From: a virus
Strand: one strand, 5' to 3'
DNA: 35,274 nucleotides
IMG/VR virus record: IMGVR_UViG_3300042451_000749
Coordinates: 1-35,274 of that record
Shown here: in pieces, positions 10,101-16,683 of the stretch
Numbering within the stretch: position 1 is the first letter of the stretch
Layout of the letters: every line of letters begins with the position of its first letter
Position numbers and translations under genes: made by a program
The notes under the pieces: generated by a model
What the model saw: only the letters and a program-made list of their open reading frames with translations
The model's database searches: none
What the model was told of the DNA's origin: nothing

Positions 10101-11681
10101 ATTATTAATATCATAAAATTGAAATAAAAACTCAAATGTTTCTTTTGGCAATGTTCTTGGTATAGGTTGTATAAAAGAAATTTCATTTGGTGAAAATGAT
10201 GTTTCTTGCGATGCTCTCAAACTAATATCAGCTAAATGCCAACCAGCACCCTTTACTTCAACATATAATCTTGCATTCGAAAATTCTTGTGATTTAAAAT
10301 TAGCAGTAATGCTCGATTTTTGTAAAACACTATTATCAGATGTTACTTTTAATATTTCTTGAGATACACCAGATGATACACCATTATTTATTCTAGACCC
10401 ACTAATGTAGAACTTAATATAATTTCCTGGAGATAAGTTTTGTAAAAGTTTTACATTAAAATCTAAAGTGTATTCAGAATTTGTTCTTATATCAATTGAT
10501 TTTGATGTAAAGAATTGATGTGCATTTGCAGAGCTACCATTTAATCTAACCGAGTTGTATAGGAATGTTTGATTAAACTGCGTTGTTAATTCATTAGATG
10601 ATGTTATCCAATAATTTTTAAAATTAAACGGGTCAAATATACCGTAAAATTCTTCATTTTTTGTAGTTGATTCTAAATCTTTTAAAATCTCATTGGATTC
10701 TAATTGTATCTCCTGTATAAACTGATAATCCGCTAAATCTGATTGAGACCTTCTATATATTTTTACTCTGGCCACATCACCAACAAATGTATCTAAATCC
10801 GATATTAATATTTTTGCAAATGAACCTGTTAATGCGGTTTTAAGATTATCCAACCCCTCTACATAATTAAAAGATGCAGTATATCGTTGGTTTGAAAAAT
10901 CTTGAACAATACCATTTATAGTATATGGTGTTTTTACCGTTAAATCGGTTTTACTAATAACATCATCGGCTAAAGTAAATAACCCCAAATCCGTAAGTTC
11001 TATGGTAGTACCAACAACCGAACCAGTCCAAGCTCCACCATCGTTTATTTGTAGTAAATAATTTGTTGGTAAAGAATATTCGGATAATAGTTGTCCTTGC
11101 TCTGGAACTTGCGCAAAGCCATCCACTCTACCCTTTTGTGTAATAGGTGTTACTATATTTGAAAATATAGGTTTTACTATTTCAGTTATGGATACTTCAG
11201 GTCTACGATAAAATCTTACTTTATCTTCGTTTGAAAGTAATTTGTTTATTTGAAATTCCTTTTCCCATTTAACATTGTAAACATTTCTCCATTGTTCAGG
11301 TATATCTTGTACTATACCATTATCATCTACAAATGTTTTTAATTCACCTAATATAGTAATCTTAGCTTGTCCTATTGGAGTATCTTCATAAACATATACA
11401 GCAATCAATTTAGAAACACCTTCATAATATTCGGGAACACCATTACCAGGTTCATAATAAACAGGGTTTCCGTTTACATCTAATATTTCAATCTTAATTT
11501 CAGTAGTTTCCTTTAGATGTTGAGAACCTTCAATTAGGAAACCATTTTTACCACCAGTAAATGTATCTTTGAACTCGGTTACTCTAAAATATGTAGAATT
11601 TGGAGTTGTATCATTTATATATGTCTGAAATGTTGTTAAGTTTTGTGTTAAACTTTCCGGAAATTTCTTTATTATCGCCAT
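4143..11681 (-). CDS. Giant tail fibre with C-terminal S74 intramolecular chaperone
   Basis: A 2512-aa protein, the largest in the window. The N-terminus (about 1-170, with TGGKNGFLIEGS and YEPGNGVPEYYEG) looks like a virion-attachment domain. Residues of about 680-1250 contain several related beta-sandwich-like units sharing an I-x-V/L-x-x-G-x-x-x-L-x-F/L core. Residues of about 1740-2080 are rich in Gly, Ser, Thr and Ala and resemble a beta-solenoid shaft (TIGTSGTSGT, GDITVTGG). The last 129 residues are a peptidase S74 (endosialidase chaperone) domain: Ser2387-x-x-Arg2390-x-Lys2392 is the self-cleavage motif, followed by KIRPVLYTP, GGFIAEWLDEDPE and a terminal coiled coil. By family, the fibre trimerises and then cuts off this end before the serine. 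A candidate late box lies 22 nt upstream. The Ser/Thr-rich shaft is the best candidate acceptor for the downstream heptosyltransferase-like enzyme; that link is inference. Confidence 0.88.
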   Translation of the reverse strand: MAIIKKFPESLTQNLTTFQTYINDTTPNSTYFRVTEFKDTFTGGKNGFLIEGSQHLKETTEIKIEILDVNGNPVYYEPGNGVPEYYEGVSKLIAVYVYEDTPIGQAKITILGELKTFVDDNGIVQDIPEQWRNVYNVKWEKEFQINKLLSNEDKVRFYRRPEVSITEIVKPIFSNIVTPITQKGRVDGFAQVPEQGQLLSEYSLPTNYLLQINDGGAWTGSVVGTTIELTDLGLFTLADDVISKTDLTVKTPYTINGIVQDFSNQRYTASFNYVEGLDNLKTALTGSFAKILISDLDTFVGDVARVKIYRRSQSDLADYQFIQEIQLESNEILKDLESTTKNEEFYGIFDPFNFKNYWITSSNELTTQFNQTFLYNSVRLNGSSANAHQFFTSKSIDIRTNSEYTLDFNVKLLQNLSPGNYIKFYISGSRINNGVSSGVSQEILKVTSDNSVLQKSSITANFKSQEFSNARLYVEVKGAGWHLADISLRASQETSFSPNEISFIQPIPRTLPKETFEFLFQFYDINNNYIPVIVTETKTFDGGNLNRINKSLELVPSSLYFQFDSGSGNGNPVNPTTIFIDVIKNFLTGSVTFTSRSFDFFNTELSSSMYDTSYWATTPLSSSLVSPPFTHWQFPGKLLDIDKDTVRLTVQNFTGSRDPGLEEVVVQYIEYTAECEGVEDSIIITRVIDGKGGVNYELRPYNGQFIRNSDPSGSLEVQAIRIDGVNEIKLRAGLPAGRSAPQIHVQSGSKYLTLNDASASGFIKGLQPGTTGSGQLNYNAIFNRDSIEGQLTLYLIPSGSPTPSASVLTVLTLTDLQDGLDAGVVLYDADTFTINPRTETKFKPVFSSATASFFRRGRFDEPISCSIEVYPSMSINVDFVPEYWVNYITHSCNPDISVIAYDEFGNIIPSRGNAATYPLGLAVSQSKQLITSFVYTEPWTSASVSVDKLFTIVPEGKPGDESIVFEVNPAAVTLAANSRGVVNDFKPSITDIKLKQGSRYLAFTGSRKPGTFHIAQSSITASNVTGGLVYFDNAYTESLIISASSGFINLSGSITYPLEIRPYYTSSVYTASVVQPYTKVLEGPPPIQILISPPNTTLTADEVGFITPVGYAPANTTIQVKEGEDFLRFTTQSILPGTWRINSIETRGGSIWNIRTGSLSSSSLSTATINYNRFDFPYVSASALYTIQVYPFALGSGHEYTSSIFTRTQTFTKNVSVPNARSVDFKASTYTVNFDRDGYKTSPDGNIDLTATAFNVTGSSGGAGQVGPNFYFFFIEEDGTETYYDGPIAETSPGSKEAFISIDASDAVGPGQNKTWKVKVTDGKAPSIGSLLASDVRAEGQLTIAGVKAGADAYKVVGTNENAAITGDLWTKNLSKTAITLNTFKGTTELQNVTTGQYPTPIFPDDYDYLGNLIGNLGFSSASIHSKSNWVTQSISRFTTTPAAAPNLSDWRKWAVSQSAEIIYKVDFENNRQTQFVTQSLSVQFEPPAPYNAYMQNENSSVVYRVSGELEFNGTGNIIKASRGNTQLTHKPGGFTGGQWDAYDEYGYKEQYVVSILSYSSHLGLPAPYNTPNARLAGNPATMPAITSWDYPETNLTGEIVYQIDCEYVSGSISRPGTTLFKTQSFSVQFEGAVGPGIVMRGEWSNQTDYIGQVETTNNRRDAVIYNATPGATNYYASVSGSGPNTYVNPSTSTFYVGASPPVGFNLIGAKQPDTQPDFWEFLGQEEFFVAAKIAIFEESYVKNTINVGTKNGTGAFANIVIAGGRTDPYIAIGQNATIGTSGTSGTTLNPGGAVIGYERPGIFLGIYEQPIGSGGTTGRFSIVNGAGNRYLKWNGSSLQIAGDITVTGGDAATQNFANTAASNAGTSSIATSGTNAQTALTVFSGSLGAMAAISKINAGNDAITYIGPGAIVTSRVATNLITSTNYAYTAGNFSDAGTFIDLASSTIRTQGFSVNAAGNAFFRGDISAATGNFAGNVVVGGFIRSSGATGLDAGTSGFYMANDGQFRFGNTIASGLPSINWDNNTLSIKGKIQTDNSLVSEIGNWRVVEGNFQDSDASIILNANSKVISISESGTQRVIIKQSTISVPGSGGTGVTIDPISSFGFTGEQLGAGYYNYTNIGQLFDNSGFSVSAEGLYTTTGNLDWGSNNSLTVESDFNFDGYISVEVIGEIWTTDDLSGTQLNSIVLANGSVYSAGYEAYVNYNDGFQSSIYFAEAGTYYMHIKVVVEGYIVDGLIEFQGSLNPQSQTFNRSLQQTEIGQDGILVVANADNYVKVQRTTSDPMIDIKTSNTGPGLRITNTNASGRAIQVLDGDILLSGANNNFIVNGGYIGTENTTGGIRFGTIGNNSVLMGANWPSQAANVATARLRPGTTKFGIGGRELIFDSSTIRVKTNIEEYPNSAYESIRKIRPVLYTPLKIANTTTYETNGEESYDDMYPMPNAKEYIGKQGGFIAEWLDEDPEMRRYVSYGVSGSAVTVDSLAYDKIIVPLTKTVQILMDKVEALEAYISGSL

Positions 11682-11703
11682 AATTTGCTTGTATTATTCT
11701 ATG

Positions 11704-11711
11704 ATAAATAT
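11704..11711 (-). promoter_or_regulatory. Candidate late promoter box (ATATTTAT) before the tail fibre gene
   Basis: The minus strand reads GTAAATATTTATCATAG, 22 nt before the fibre ATG. It matches the box seen upstream of five other late genes. It lies in the 90-nt divergent gap shared with the plus-strand ribbon-helix-helix gene. Confidence 0.5.
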
Positions 11712-11713
11712 TT

Positions 11714-11730
11714 ACATAAATTTTTTATGT
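11714..11730. promoter_or_regulatory. 17-bp perfect inverted repeat in the divergent gap (candidate operator)
   Basis: The sequence is ACATAAA, a 3-nt TTT centre, then TTTATGT, a perfect palindrome around the centre. It sits next to the fibre's candidate late box and upstream of the ribbon-helix-helix gene. AT-rich DNA gives such palindromes by chance, so operator status is only a suggestion. Confidence 0.25.
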
Positions 11731-11749
11731 TTATAATTATATTAGAATT

Positions 11750-11767
11750 CTAAAGAAAACTAAAGAA
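11750..11767 (+). promoter_or_regulatory. Tandem CTAAAGAA repeats one helical turn apart (candidate operator)
   Basis: CTAAAGAA occurs at 11750-11757 and again at 11760-11767, exactly 10 bp apart. The second copy ends 4 nt before the ribbon-helix-helix start codon. Ribbon-helix-helix repressors commonly bind tandem sites spaced about one helical turn apart near their own start, so autoregulation is plausible. This is inference. Confidence 0.3.
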
Positions 11768-11771
11768 TGTT

Positions 11772-11945
11772 ATGAAAAAATACGCTATGATACAAATTGA
11801 TGCCGATGTACATCAATTATTAAAGGAGTTTTGTAAAGATAAAGGATATAAGATAAGCGGATTAATTGAAACCCTAGTAAAAGAAAAAGTGGAGTCTTCA
11901 AAGAAGACCCCACCTAAAAATGTATTACCGGTTACTAAAAATTAA
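11772..11945 (+). CDS. 57-aa ribbon-helix-helix (Arc/MetJ-like) DNA-binding protein
   Basis: This is the only convincing plus-strand gene. The protein starts MKKYAMIQIDADVHQLLKEF, goes on with CKDKGYKISGLIETLVKEKV, and ends in a Lys/Pro-rich tail of about 17 residues. The pattern (a short strand IQID, a helix VHQLLKEFCKDKG, a turn with Lys-Ile-Ser, and a second helix SGLIETLVKEKV) is that of the ribbon-helix-helix fold. Such proteins bind DNA as dimers and often repress their own gene. It diverges from the tail fibre gene across a 90-nt gap and converges on the SbcDC fusion, overlapping its end by 11 nt (11935-11945). An ATG at 11787 is possible, but the 11772 start keeps the full N-terminal strand. 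It could regulate the fibre, or the primase/SbcDC transcript, or only itself. The tail codons also encode a minus-strand terminator. Confidence 0.75.
   Translation: MKKYAMIQIDADVHQLLKEFCKDKGYKISGLIETLVKEKVESSKKTPPKNVLPVTKN
11877..11913 (-). terminator. Rho-independent terminator of the primase/SbcDC transcript, inside the ribbon-helix-helix coding region
   Basis: On the minus strand an 11-bp stem, GTGGGGTCTTC (11913-11903), a TTT loop (11902-11900) and GAAGACTCCAC (11899-11889) pairs fully with one G-U wobble. It is followed by TTTTTCTTTTAC (11888-11877), a U-rich run. It begins 22 nt after the SbcDC stop codon. On the plus strand the G-U becomes an A-C mismatch and no U-run follows, so it should act in one direction only. 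Confidence 0.7.
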
Positions 11946-14900
11946 TCTTAGAGAACCCATCTACTTTCTTAATTTCAATAAGTCCATCTACAATATCTCT
12001 CATTTGTTCTAAGTGAGAAATTACCCAAATAAAATCAAATTGAGTTTTAAGATATTGCATCATCATAAATAAGGATGATAGGTTATCCGCATCCAATGTT
12101 CCAAACCCCTCATCAATTACTAAGAAGTTAGGTCTGGGTAGGTTACAGATGTTAATTAGAGCCACTCTAATCGCTAGACCTGATATAAACTTCTCCATAC
12201 CACTACACATTTCTAGAGCCCACTCTTGGTCCTCGTAAACGATTCTAGCGTTGATGTTTTTACCATCGGTATCCATAGATATTGAAAAATCTACTACCTG
12301 TCCTAATATGTTGTTTACTTCGTTTTCAATTGCTGGGAGTGCTTTAGATATTAGTTCGTAAGGTACACCATCTTTCTTAACCGCATCTAAGTAGAATGTA
12401 TATAATTGGTTTTTAGTTTCCAATTCTTTTACTTCTTCCATCTTAGCTACCATATTATCAATGTAGGTTTTAGTTGCACCTACCTCTGACATCAATTTCA
12501 ACATAAGTTTATTTACATCCGATATTTGTTTTTCAATACCTTGTTTTAATCTACGAACATTTTGAATTTGTATATCTAATGCCTGATTTTTAATTATTGT
12601 TTCCTCATTATCGTTGTATCGTTGGATATCGGTGTTTACATTTTCTTTTTGAGTTTGTAATAATTCAATTTTAGAATCTGCAGTTCTGATATCACCTTCT
12701 AATCTTTCTATAACACTAATCAAACGTTTATATTCATCGGTCCACTCTTTCCATTCTTTGAATTGGTCTTCAACTCCATCTAAATTTCCCAATTGAGTTA
12801 TAAGTGCATCATTTAAAATCTTTAAAGTTTCTAATTGATTACTTTGTTCACTTAATTTCTTTTCAGTTTCTTTTGCATCCTTTACGAATACATTGTTTAT
12901 ACAAAAATTACAGTTAGGGTCATACTCATGTTCTGCTAAATGAGATAATTTTTCTTTATTGGAATTTATGGATTGTTCCAACAATTGAATTTGATGAGTT
13001 GTATCTTTAATCTGCCCTTTAACTAAATTCAATTCAATTTGAGCTTCACTAATATCAGTACCATTGATAATAACCTTTGATTGAACCATTTCGTTTGCCT
13101 CAAAAACCAATTGTTTAGCTTCAGTTAGTTTTATGGTTTTATCAAACTTAGTATTACCCCAATTTGTTAATTCACCATCAATCTTTTTAAGTTTGGCGTT
13201 TAAATCATCTATATTTAGGTTACCTTGAATCGGAATGATTTGTTGTGATAATGTTACAATTTGTTCTTCTAAATCACCTTTACGATTTTCTAATTCCGTT
13301 TTTTCAGAATCTAATTCACCATATTCAACTTTTTTGGTATCCAAGTCGGTTTCTTTTTGTGCCAATTCTGTCGAAAAATCCGTCCTTCTAAAATTTCTGA
13401 TAAGTGCGTTCACGTCCTTAATATCGTTTGTAGCGGTTTCGTACAACTTATCAAACATATCCAATCCCATAAATTGAGCAAGGAGGTCTTTCCTTTCGGA
13501 TTGTGATTTATCAATGAATAGTGCATTGTTTCCTTGTAAAGATAGAGCAGTCATTACGAAATCCTCATACCGTCCTACATAAGTTTCAATTACTTGGTTT
13601 GTATCCCTTCTCTCCGTACCATTTAGGGATTCTCTACCAATATCACCATCTCTCCAAAAGTCCACATCTACTTTTACATTTCTTCCCTTATTAATAGTTC
13701 TTCCCTCTCTACGAATATGATACATTACACCATCGATAGTAAAATCTAACTGGCAATGAAAATCTGATTTACGATTATTCATAATTGCCGCTGCTTTGTA
13801 TGCTCTACTGCACTTGTCAAACAAACAAAATGAAATTGCATCAAATAGAGATGATTTACCTTGAGCATTTGGTGCAAATAACCCCATTAATCCATTTACT
13901 TTGTCAAACTTAATGATATTGTTCTCCCCATAGCTGAACATATTAGAGAAGTCAAATTTTATTGGTTTCCAACTTATATTTCTTTGTAATTCAGATGGTT
14001 GTACTCTACTATTAATATCACGATTTATTTTCTCTATCCCAGCTAAGTCCTCCTTTGTCACGAAGGGTAGCATCCGTTCGATATACTCCCCTATTAAAGA
14101 GTTTTGATGGTTTATATCACTAACACTATCAACCTCCAACCTGGCCTCTCTATCGTTGGTTTTTTTAGCATTGAATGTATCAGTTCTAATGATTGTAAAA
14201 TCTTCCACACCATATTTTGCAGTAATATCAGCCATCATCCGTTTTGTATCTGCAGTATCAGTATTTTTTATTCTTACTCTTAATCGAGGATACTTTGGCA
14301 TATCGGTTACATCCGGTACAATACCACCATCAACATCTAATGTGTAGTATCCATAATCATTTTGGATATCAACTTCCTCATAGGTCATTGTATCTAAATC
14401 CCAAACTAAAAATCCGTGCTTATCTAAACTCTCACCAAAGTTTTGTTGTACTAAAGAACCAGCATACACCACCTTACATCCGCTTGGCGATACCATCTCT
14501 TGTCTTTTATGAATATCTCCTAATAATGCTAAATCATATCCATCAAATATTTCAGTTGTAAAGTGTCTACTACTAACCACATATCCTACATCGGTTGTAG
14601 AGTTATCAACAGGTCCATGAAACAATGCAATCTTTTTGTTTGCAAATAGAGTGTTTGCTTTAGGCCAGTTATCTTTATTATCAAATATACTAAATACTGC
14701 AAAATCAACATCCCCAATCCCATAAACTTGCGTATCTCTTAGGTATGTTAGGTTTGGTAGTTTTAATGCATCAACAATTGGAGTAAGTACATCTAATCTA
14801 TCCGCATTATTCATATTACAATCGTGGTTACCCGCAATCATAATAGTTTCACAATGATTTGTACATTCCGTCAATAACCAACTAATCTCTTTCACCAATT

Positions 14901-15081
14901 CCGGACTCATTTCCAATTTGGCGTGGGCAATATCCCCTGCTAAATAAATAATAGAATCTTCCGTTCCTCTTTTCTTAATCTCATCAAACATAGCATAGAA
15001 TACTTCTCTGAATTCTTTGTGTCTTTTGATGTTTCGGATGTGTATATCCGCAATGTGATAAATTCTTTTTAATTTACTCAT
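11935..15081 (-). CDS. Single-chain SbcD-SbcC (gp47-gp46, Mre11-Rad50) recombination nuclease fusion
   Basis: A 1048-aa fusion of two proteins that are normally separate. Residues 1-245 carry all Mre11/SbcD phosphoesterase motifs: DIH (12-14), GDIAH (49-53), GNHD (84-87), FHG with His155, and GDIH (188-191). An SMC-type ATPase follows: Walker A GLFAPNAQGKSS (400-411), a long coiled coil of about 560-890 with a zinc-hook CNFC (724-727) at its apex, a signature region CSGMEKFISGLA (959-970), Walker B FLVIDEGFGTLD (987-998) and a switch His in WVISHLE (1019-1025). By family, it is an ATP-dependent nuclease that processes DNA ends for recombination and recombination-dependent replication in the cytoplasm. 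The start overlaps the primase stop as ATGA, so the two are coupled. All catalytic residues appear intact. Confidence 0.93.
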   Translation of the reverse strand: MSKLKRIYHIADIHIRNIKRHKEFREVFYAMFDEIKKRGTEDSIIYLAGDIAHAKLEMSPELVKEISWLLTECTNHCETIMIAGNHDCNMNNADRLDVLTPIVDALKLPNLTYLRDTQVYGIGDVDFAVFSIFDNKDNWPKANTLFANKKIALFHGPVDNSTTDVGYVVSSRHFTTEIFDGYDLALLGDIHKRQEMVSPSGCKVVYAGSLVQQNFGESLDKHGFLVWDLDTMTYEEVDIQNDYGYYTLDVDGGIVPDVTDMPKYPRLRVRIKNTDTADTKRMMADITAKYGVEDFTIIRTDTFNAKKTNDREARLEVDSVSDINHQNSLIGEYIERMLPFVTKEDLAGIEKINRDINSRVQPSELQRNISWKPIKFDFSNMFSYGENNIIKFDKVNGLMGLFAPNAQGKSSLFDAISFCLFDKCSRAYKAAAIMNNRKSDFHCQLDFTIDGVMYHIRREGRTINKGRNVKVDVDFWRDGDIGRESLNGTERRDTNQVIETYVGRYEDFVMTALSLQGNNALFIDKSQSERKDLLAQFMGLDMFDKLYETATNDIKDVNALIRNFRRTDFSTELAQKETDLDTKKVEYGELDSEKTELENRKGDLEEQIVTLSQQIIPIQGNLNIDDLNAKLKKIDGELTNWGNTKFDKTIKLTEAKQLVFEANEMVQSKVIINGTDISEAQIELNLVKGQIKDTTHQIQLLEQSINSNKEKLSHLAEHEYDPNCNFCINNVFVKDAKETEKKLSEQSNQLETLKILNDALITQLGNLDGVEDQFKEWKEWTDEYKRLISVIERLEGDIRTADSKIELLQTQKENVNTDIQRYNDNEETIIKNQALDIQIQNVRRLKQGIEKQISDVNKLMLKLMSEVGATKTYIDNMVAKMEEVKELETKNQLYTFYLDAVKKDGVPYELISKALPAIENEVNNILGQVVDFSISMDTDGKNINARIVYEDQEWALEMCSGMEKFISGLAIRVALINICNLPRPNFLVIDEGFGTLDADNLSSLFMMMQYLKTQFDFIWVISHLEQMRDIVDGLIEIKKVDGFSKINF

Positions 15082-16013
15082 ATATTATTTAGTTTCGAAA
15101 GTACTAAGTCATCCCATCCGGTTTCTTTAGCTTCTTTCAATAGTTCATTTACTTTTTTAAATCCCATTTCACCAGCATCCTTATCGGTTGGTATAATATT
15201 CTTAACTTTTATTCCATTTTTTTGAAACCATTCGGTATGTTTAGTTGAATCATTTACGGCATCTGAATCTAACATAATTGTTATTTCTTTAACACCGTTT
15301 TCCATAATTTTGTTTTTTAATTTACTAAGTAAGAATTTACCTAATAACGGAATCACATTTCTTTTTACCGAAAATGAATCAAATACACCTTCGACTAGAG
15401 TAATAGGTTCGTTCCAATTTATTTGGTTTTCAAACACAATCACATCTCTACTAATTGGTGGATTCTTATATTTGTATGGTTCATCTTCGTAAAAAGAACG
15501 AGCCACAAAATAATTTAATTCTCCATCGGAATTATAAGAAGGTATAATAACTCTACCACCATACAACCCATCTTCACAATATCCTATATTATGCTTTACA
15601 ATATCGGCTTGAGTAATACCCCTTTGAGAAAGATAGTACATGGCTTGATTATAGTATGGATTTGTACGGGTTGGTTTAAAGTATAATTGTTTAAATTCTT
15701 TTGGTAATTGTAACTTAGCTACATATTCTTCTTTAGAATCGTATTCCGGTTCATCTCCATAAACATCTTTAACCCTATTCAGGTCTCTTATATCCACGTT
15801 TAATTTACGAAGAAGGGAATATATACTCCTACCTTTAGAATCACACACCCAGCAGTGCCATCGTTGTGTATCTAAATTAATTTGGAGCTTCTTTTTGTGA
15901 TGATTACAAAAAGGACAATGGTGAGCCTGTTCATTTCCTTTCAGAGATGAACCTACACCGAGTGTAGAATCTAATATTGTAATTATTTGTAATTTGTTCC
16001 TACCAGATAGCAT
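15078..16013 (-). CDS. DNA primase with CHC2-type zinc finger and TOPRIM domain
   Basis: A 311-aa protein, shorter than bacterial DnaG and without a helicase-binding tail. The N-terminal zinc ribbon has CPFC (Cys33, Cys36) and CWVC (Cys54, Cys57) flanked by HH and WH. The central part (QRGIT, residues 130-134, then GRVIIPSYNSDGELNYFVAR) is the DnaG-like catalytic N-lobe. The TOPRIM domain has LVEGVFDSFS (206-215, Glu208) and IMLDSDAVND (246-255, Asp249 and Asp251). It would lay RNA primers for lagging-strand synthesis. It is the first gene after a host-type promoter and shares ATGA with the downstream SbcDC fusion, forming a two-gene replication/recombination operon. The helicase must be encoded elsewhere. 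Confidence 0.9.
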   Translation of the reverse strand: MLSGRNKLQIITILDSTLGVGSSLKGNEQAHHCPFCNHHKKKLQINLDTQRWHCWVCDSKGRSIYSLLRKLNVDIRDLNRVKDVYGDEPEYDSKEEYVAKLQLPKEFKQLYFKPTRTNPYYNQAMYYLSQRGITQADIVKHNIGYCEDGLYGGRVIIPSYNSDGELNYFVARSFYEDEPYKYKNPPISRDVIVFENQINWNEPITLVEGVFDSFSVKRNVIPLLGKFLLSKLKNKIMENGVKEITIMLDSDAVNDSTKHTEWFQKNGIKVKNIIPTDKDAGEMGFKKVNELLKEAKETGWDDLVLSKLNNI

Positions 16014-16032
16014 GAATTGGATATTAATATCA

Positions 16033-16064
16033 CAAATATACGAAAATTATCTGATATAACCTAA
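16033..16064 (-). promoter_or_regulatory. Bacteroidetes-type promoter of the primase/SbcDC operon
   Basis: The minus strand has TATATTTG (16040-16033), a perfect TAnnTTTG. A TTAG (16064-16061, three of four matches to TTTG) lies 20 nt upstream, the same spacing as in the sugar operon promoter. The 13-nt core TTCGTATATTTGT is identical in both. The primase ATG is 19 nt downstream of the box. Confidence 0.55.
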
Positions 16065-16265
16065 TTAATGGTTAGAATTCTTACAATCCATTAGAAAATC
16101 TGCTAAAAATTGTAATTTATTAGAGATTTGTTCTCTTGGCATATTTTTGTCTACCATTCCTTTAAGGTCTACTAATGATGCTGCTGCTATTTTTAGTGCA
16201 TCATCTTTTGCGTTTAAGTAAGCTTCGGAGATTCCGTACTTCTTTGCAATTTCAGGTATTGTCAT
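16065..16265 (-). CDS. 66-aa protein with helix-turn-helix-like N-terminus
   Basis: A small, entirely helical-looking protein. Residues 1-18 (IPEIAKKYGISEAYLN) resemble the start of a helix-turn-helix such as those in small phage regulators and terminase-like proteins. The rest (about 22-62) is a hydrophobic-patterned helix pair ending NSNH. I do not recognise a specific family, and DNA binding is only suggested by the N-terminus. It starts 4 nt after the SegE-like gene ends and lies 51 nt before the primase, just upstream of the primase promoter, so it is probably cotranscribed with the SegE-like gene. It could be a regulator or simply a small conserved phage protein. Confidence 0.5.
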   Translation of the reverse strand: MTIPEIAKKYGISEAYLNAKDDALKIAAASLVDLKGMVDKNMPREQISNKLQFLADFLMDCKNSNH

Positions 16266-16269
16266 AACT

Positions 16270-16680
16270 TTAATTTATAATATCCCTACGGAAGAATTTT
16301 CCCATAAGGTTTTCGTTTATTGCTTGTTCGTTGGCAAGTACATCGTAATGAAACTGCCATTTAATTTCGTAATATGATAAGGATTTTTTGGAAAAGCAAA
16401 ACTGGATAATCTCTCTTTCAAAATCACCAGCTCTACCCTCTTTTACTTCGGACTTAATCCATTCGTTTGATGAATAGTATTTCTCCCAATCGGAAGCACT
16501 TCTAACAACTCTCTTTCTAGTCTTGCCCTTAAGGGGCTTCAATCTTCGAACTTGATTTAGGGACTTCTTCCCTATATAAAATCTACCAGTTGGGGTATGT
16601 ATCATTTTATATACAAACCCAACTGCACCTTCCGGTGTATTTTCCTCTGTAACTATATTTCCATTAAATTTCCAAGACAT
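16270..16680 (-). CDS. SegE-like GIY-YIG domain protein
   Basis: A 136-aa protein matching the phage family of putative SegE-type GIY-YIG endonucleases. The start MSWKFNG and the PEGAVGFVYKM segment (about 17-27) lead into RFYIGKKS (about 33-40). VGFVY and FYIG correspond to the GIY and YIG strands. Further on, SDWEKYYSSN (62-72), NFERE-like DFEREIIQFC (86-95), LSYYEIKWQF (100-109) and a terminal LMGKFFRRDI are characteristic. In T4, Seg proteins are free-standing homing endonucleases. This shorter version is common in large phages and may have a housekeeping role in DNA processing. Gaps to both neighbours are 3-4 nt, so it looks like a resident member of an operon and not a recent insertion. 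Activity is not proven by sequence. Confidence 0.78.
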   Translation of the reverse strand: MSWKFNGNIVTEENTPEGAVGFVYKMIHTPTGRFYIGKKSLNQVRRLKPLKGKTRKRVVRSASDWEKYYSSNEWIKSEVKEGRAGDFEREIIQFCFSKKSLSYYEIKWQFHYDVLANEQAINENLMGKFFRRDIIN

Positions 16681-16683
16681 TAA

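Noticed and set aside
11881-11945. Bidirectional terminator between convergent genes
   Set aside because: On the plus strand the hairpin has an A-C mismatch and no U-run follows, so only minus-strand termination is supported.
16270-16680. Homing endonuclease insertion
   Set aside because: The SegE-like gene is packed with 3-4 nt gaps in an operon and interrupts no gene. It has no neighbouring intron or disrupted frame, so recent homing is not supported.
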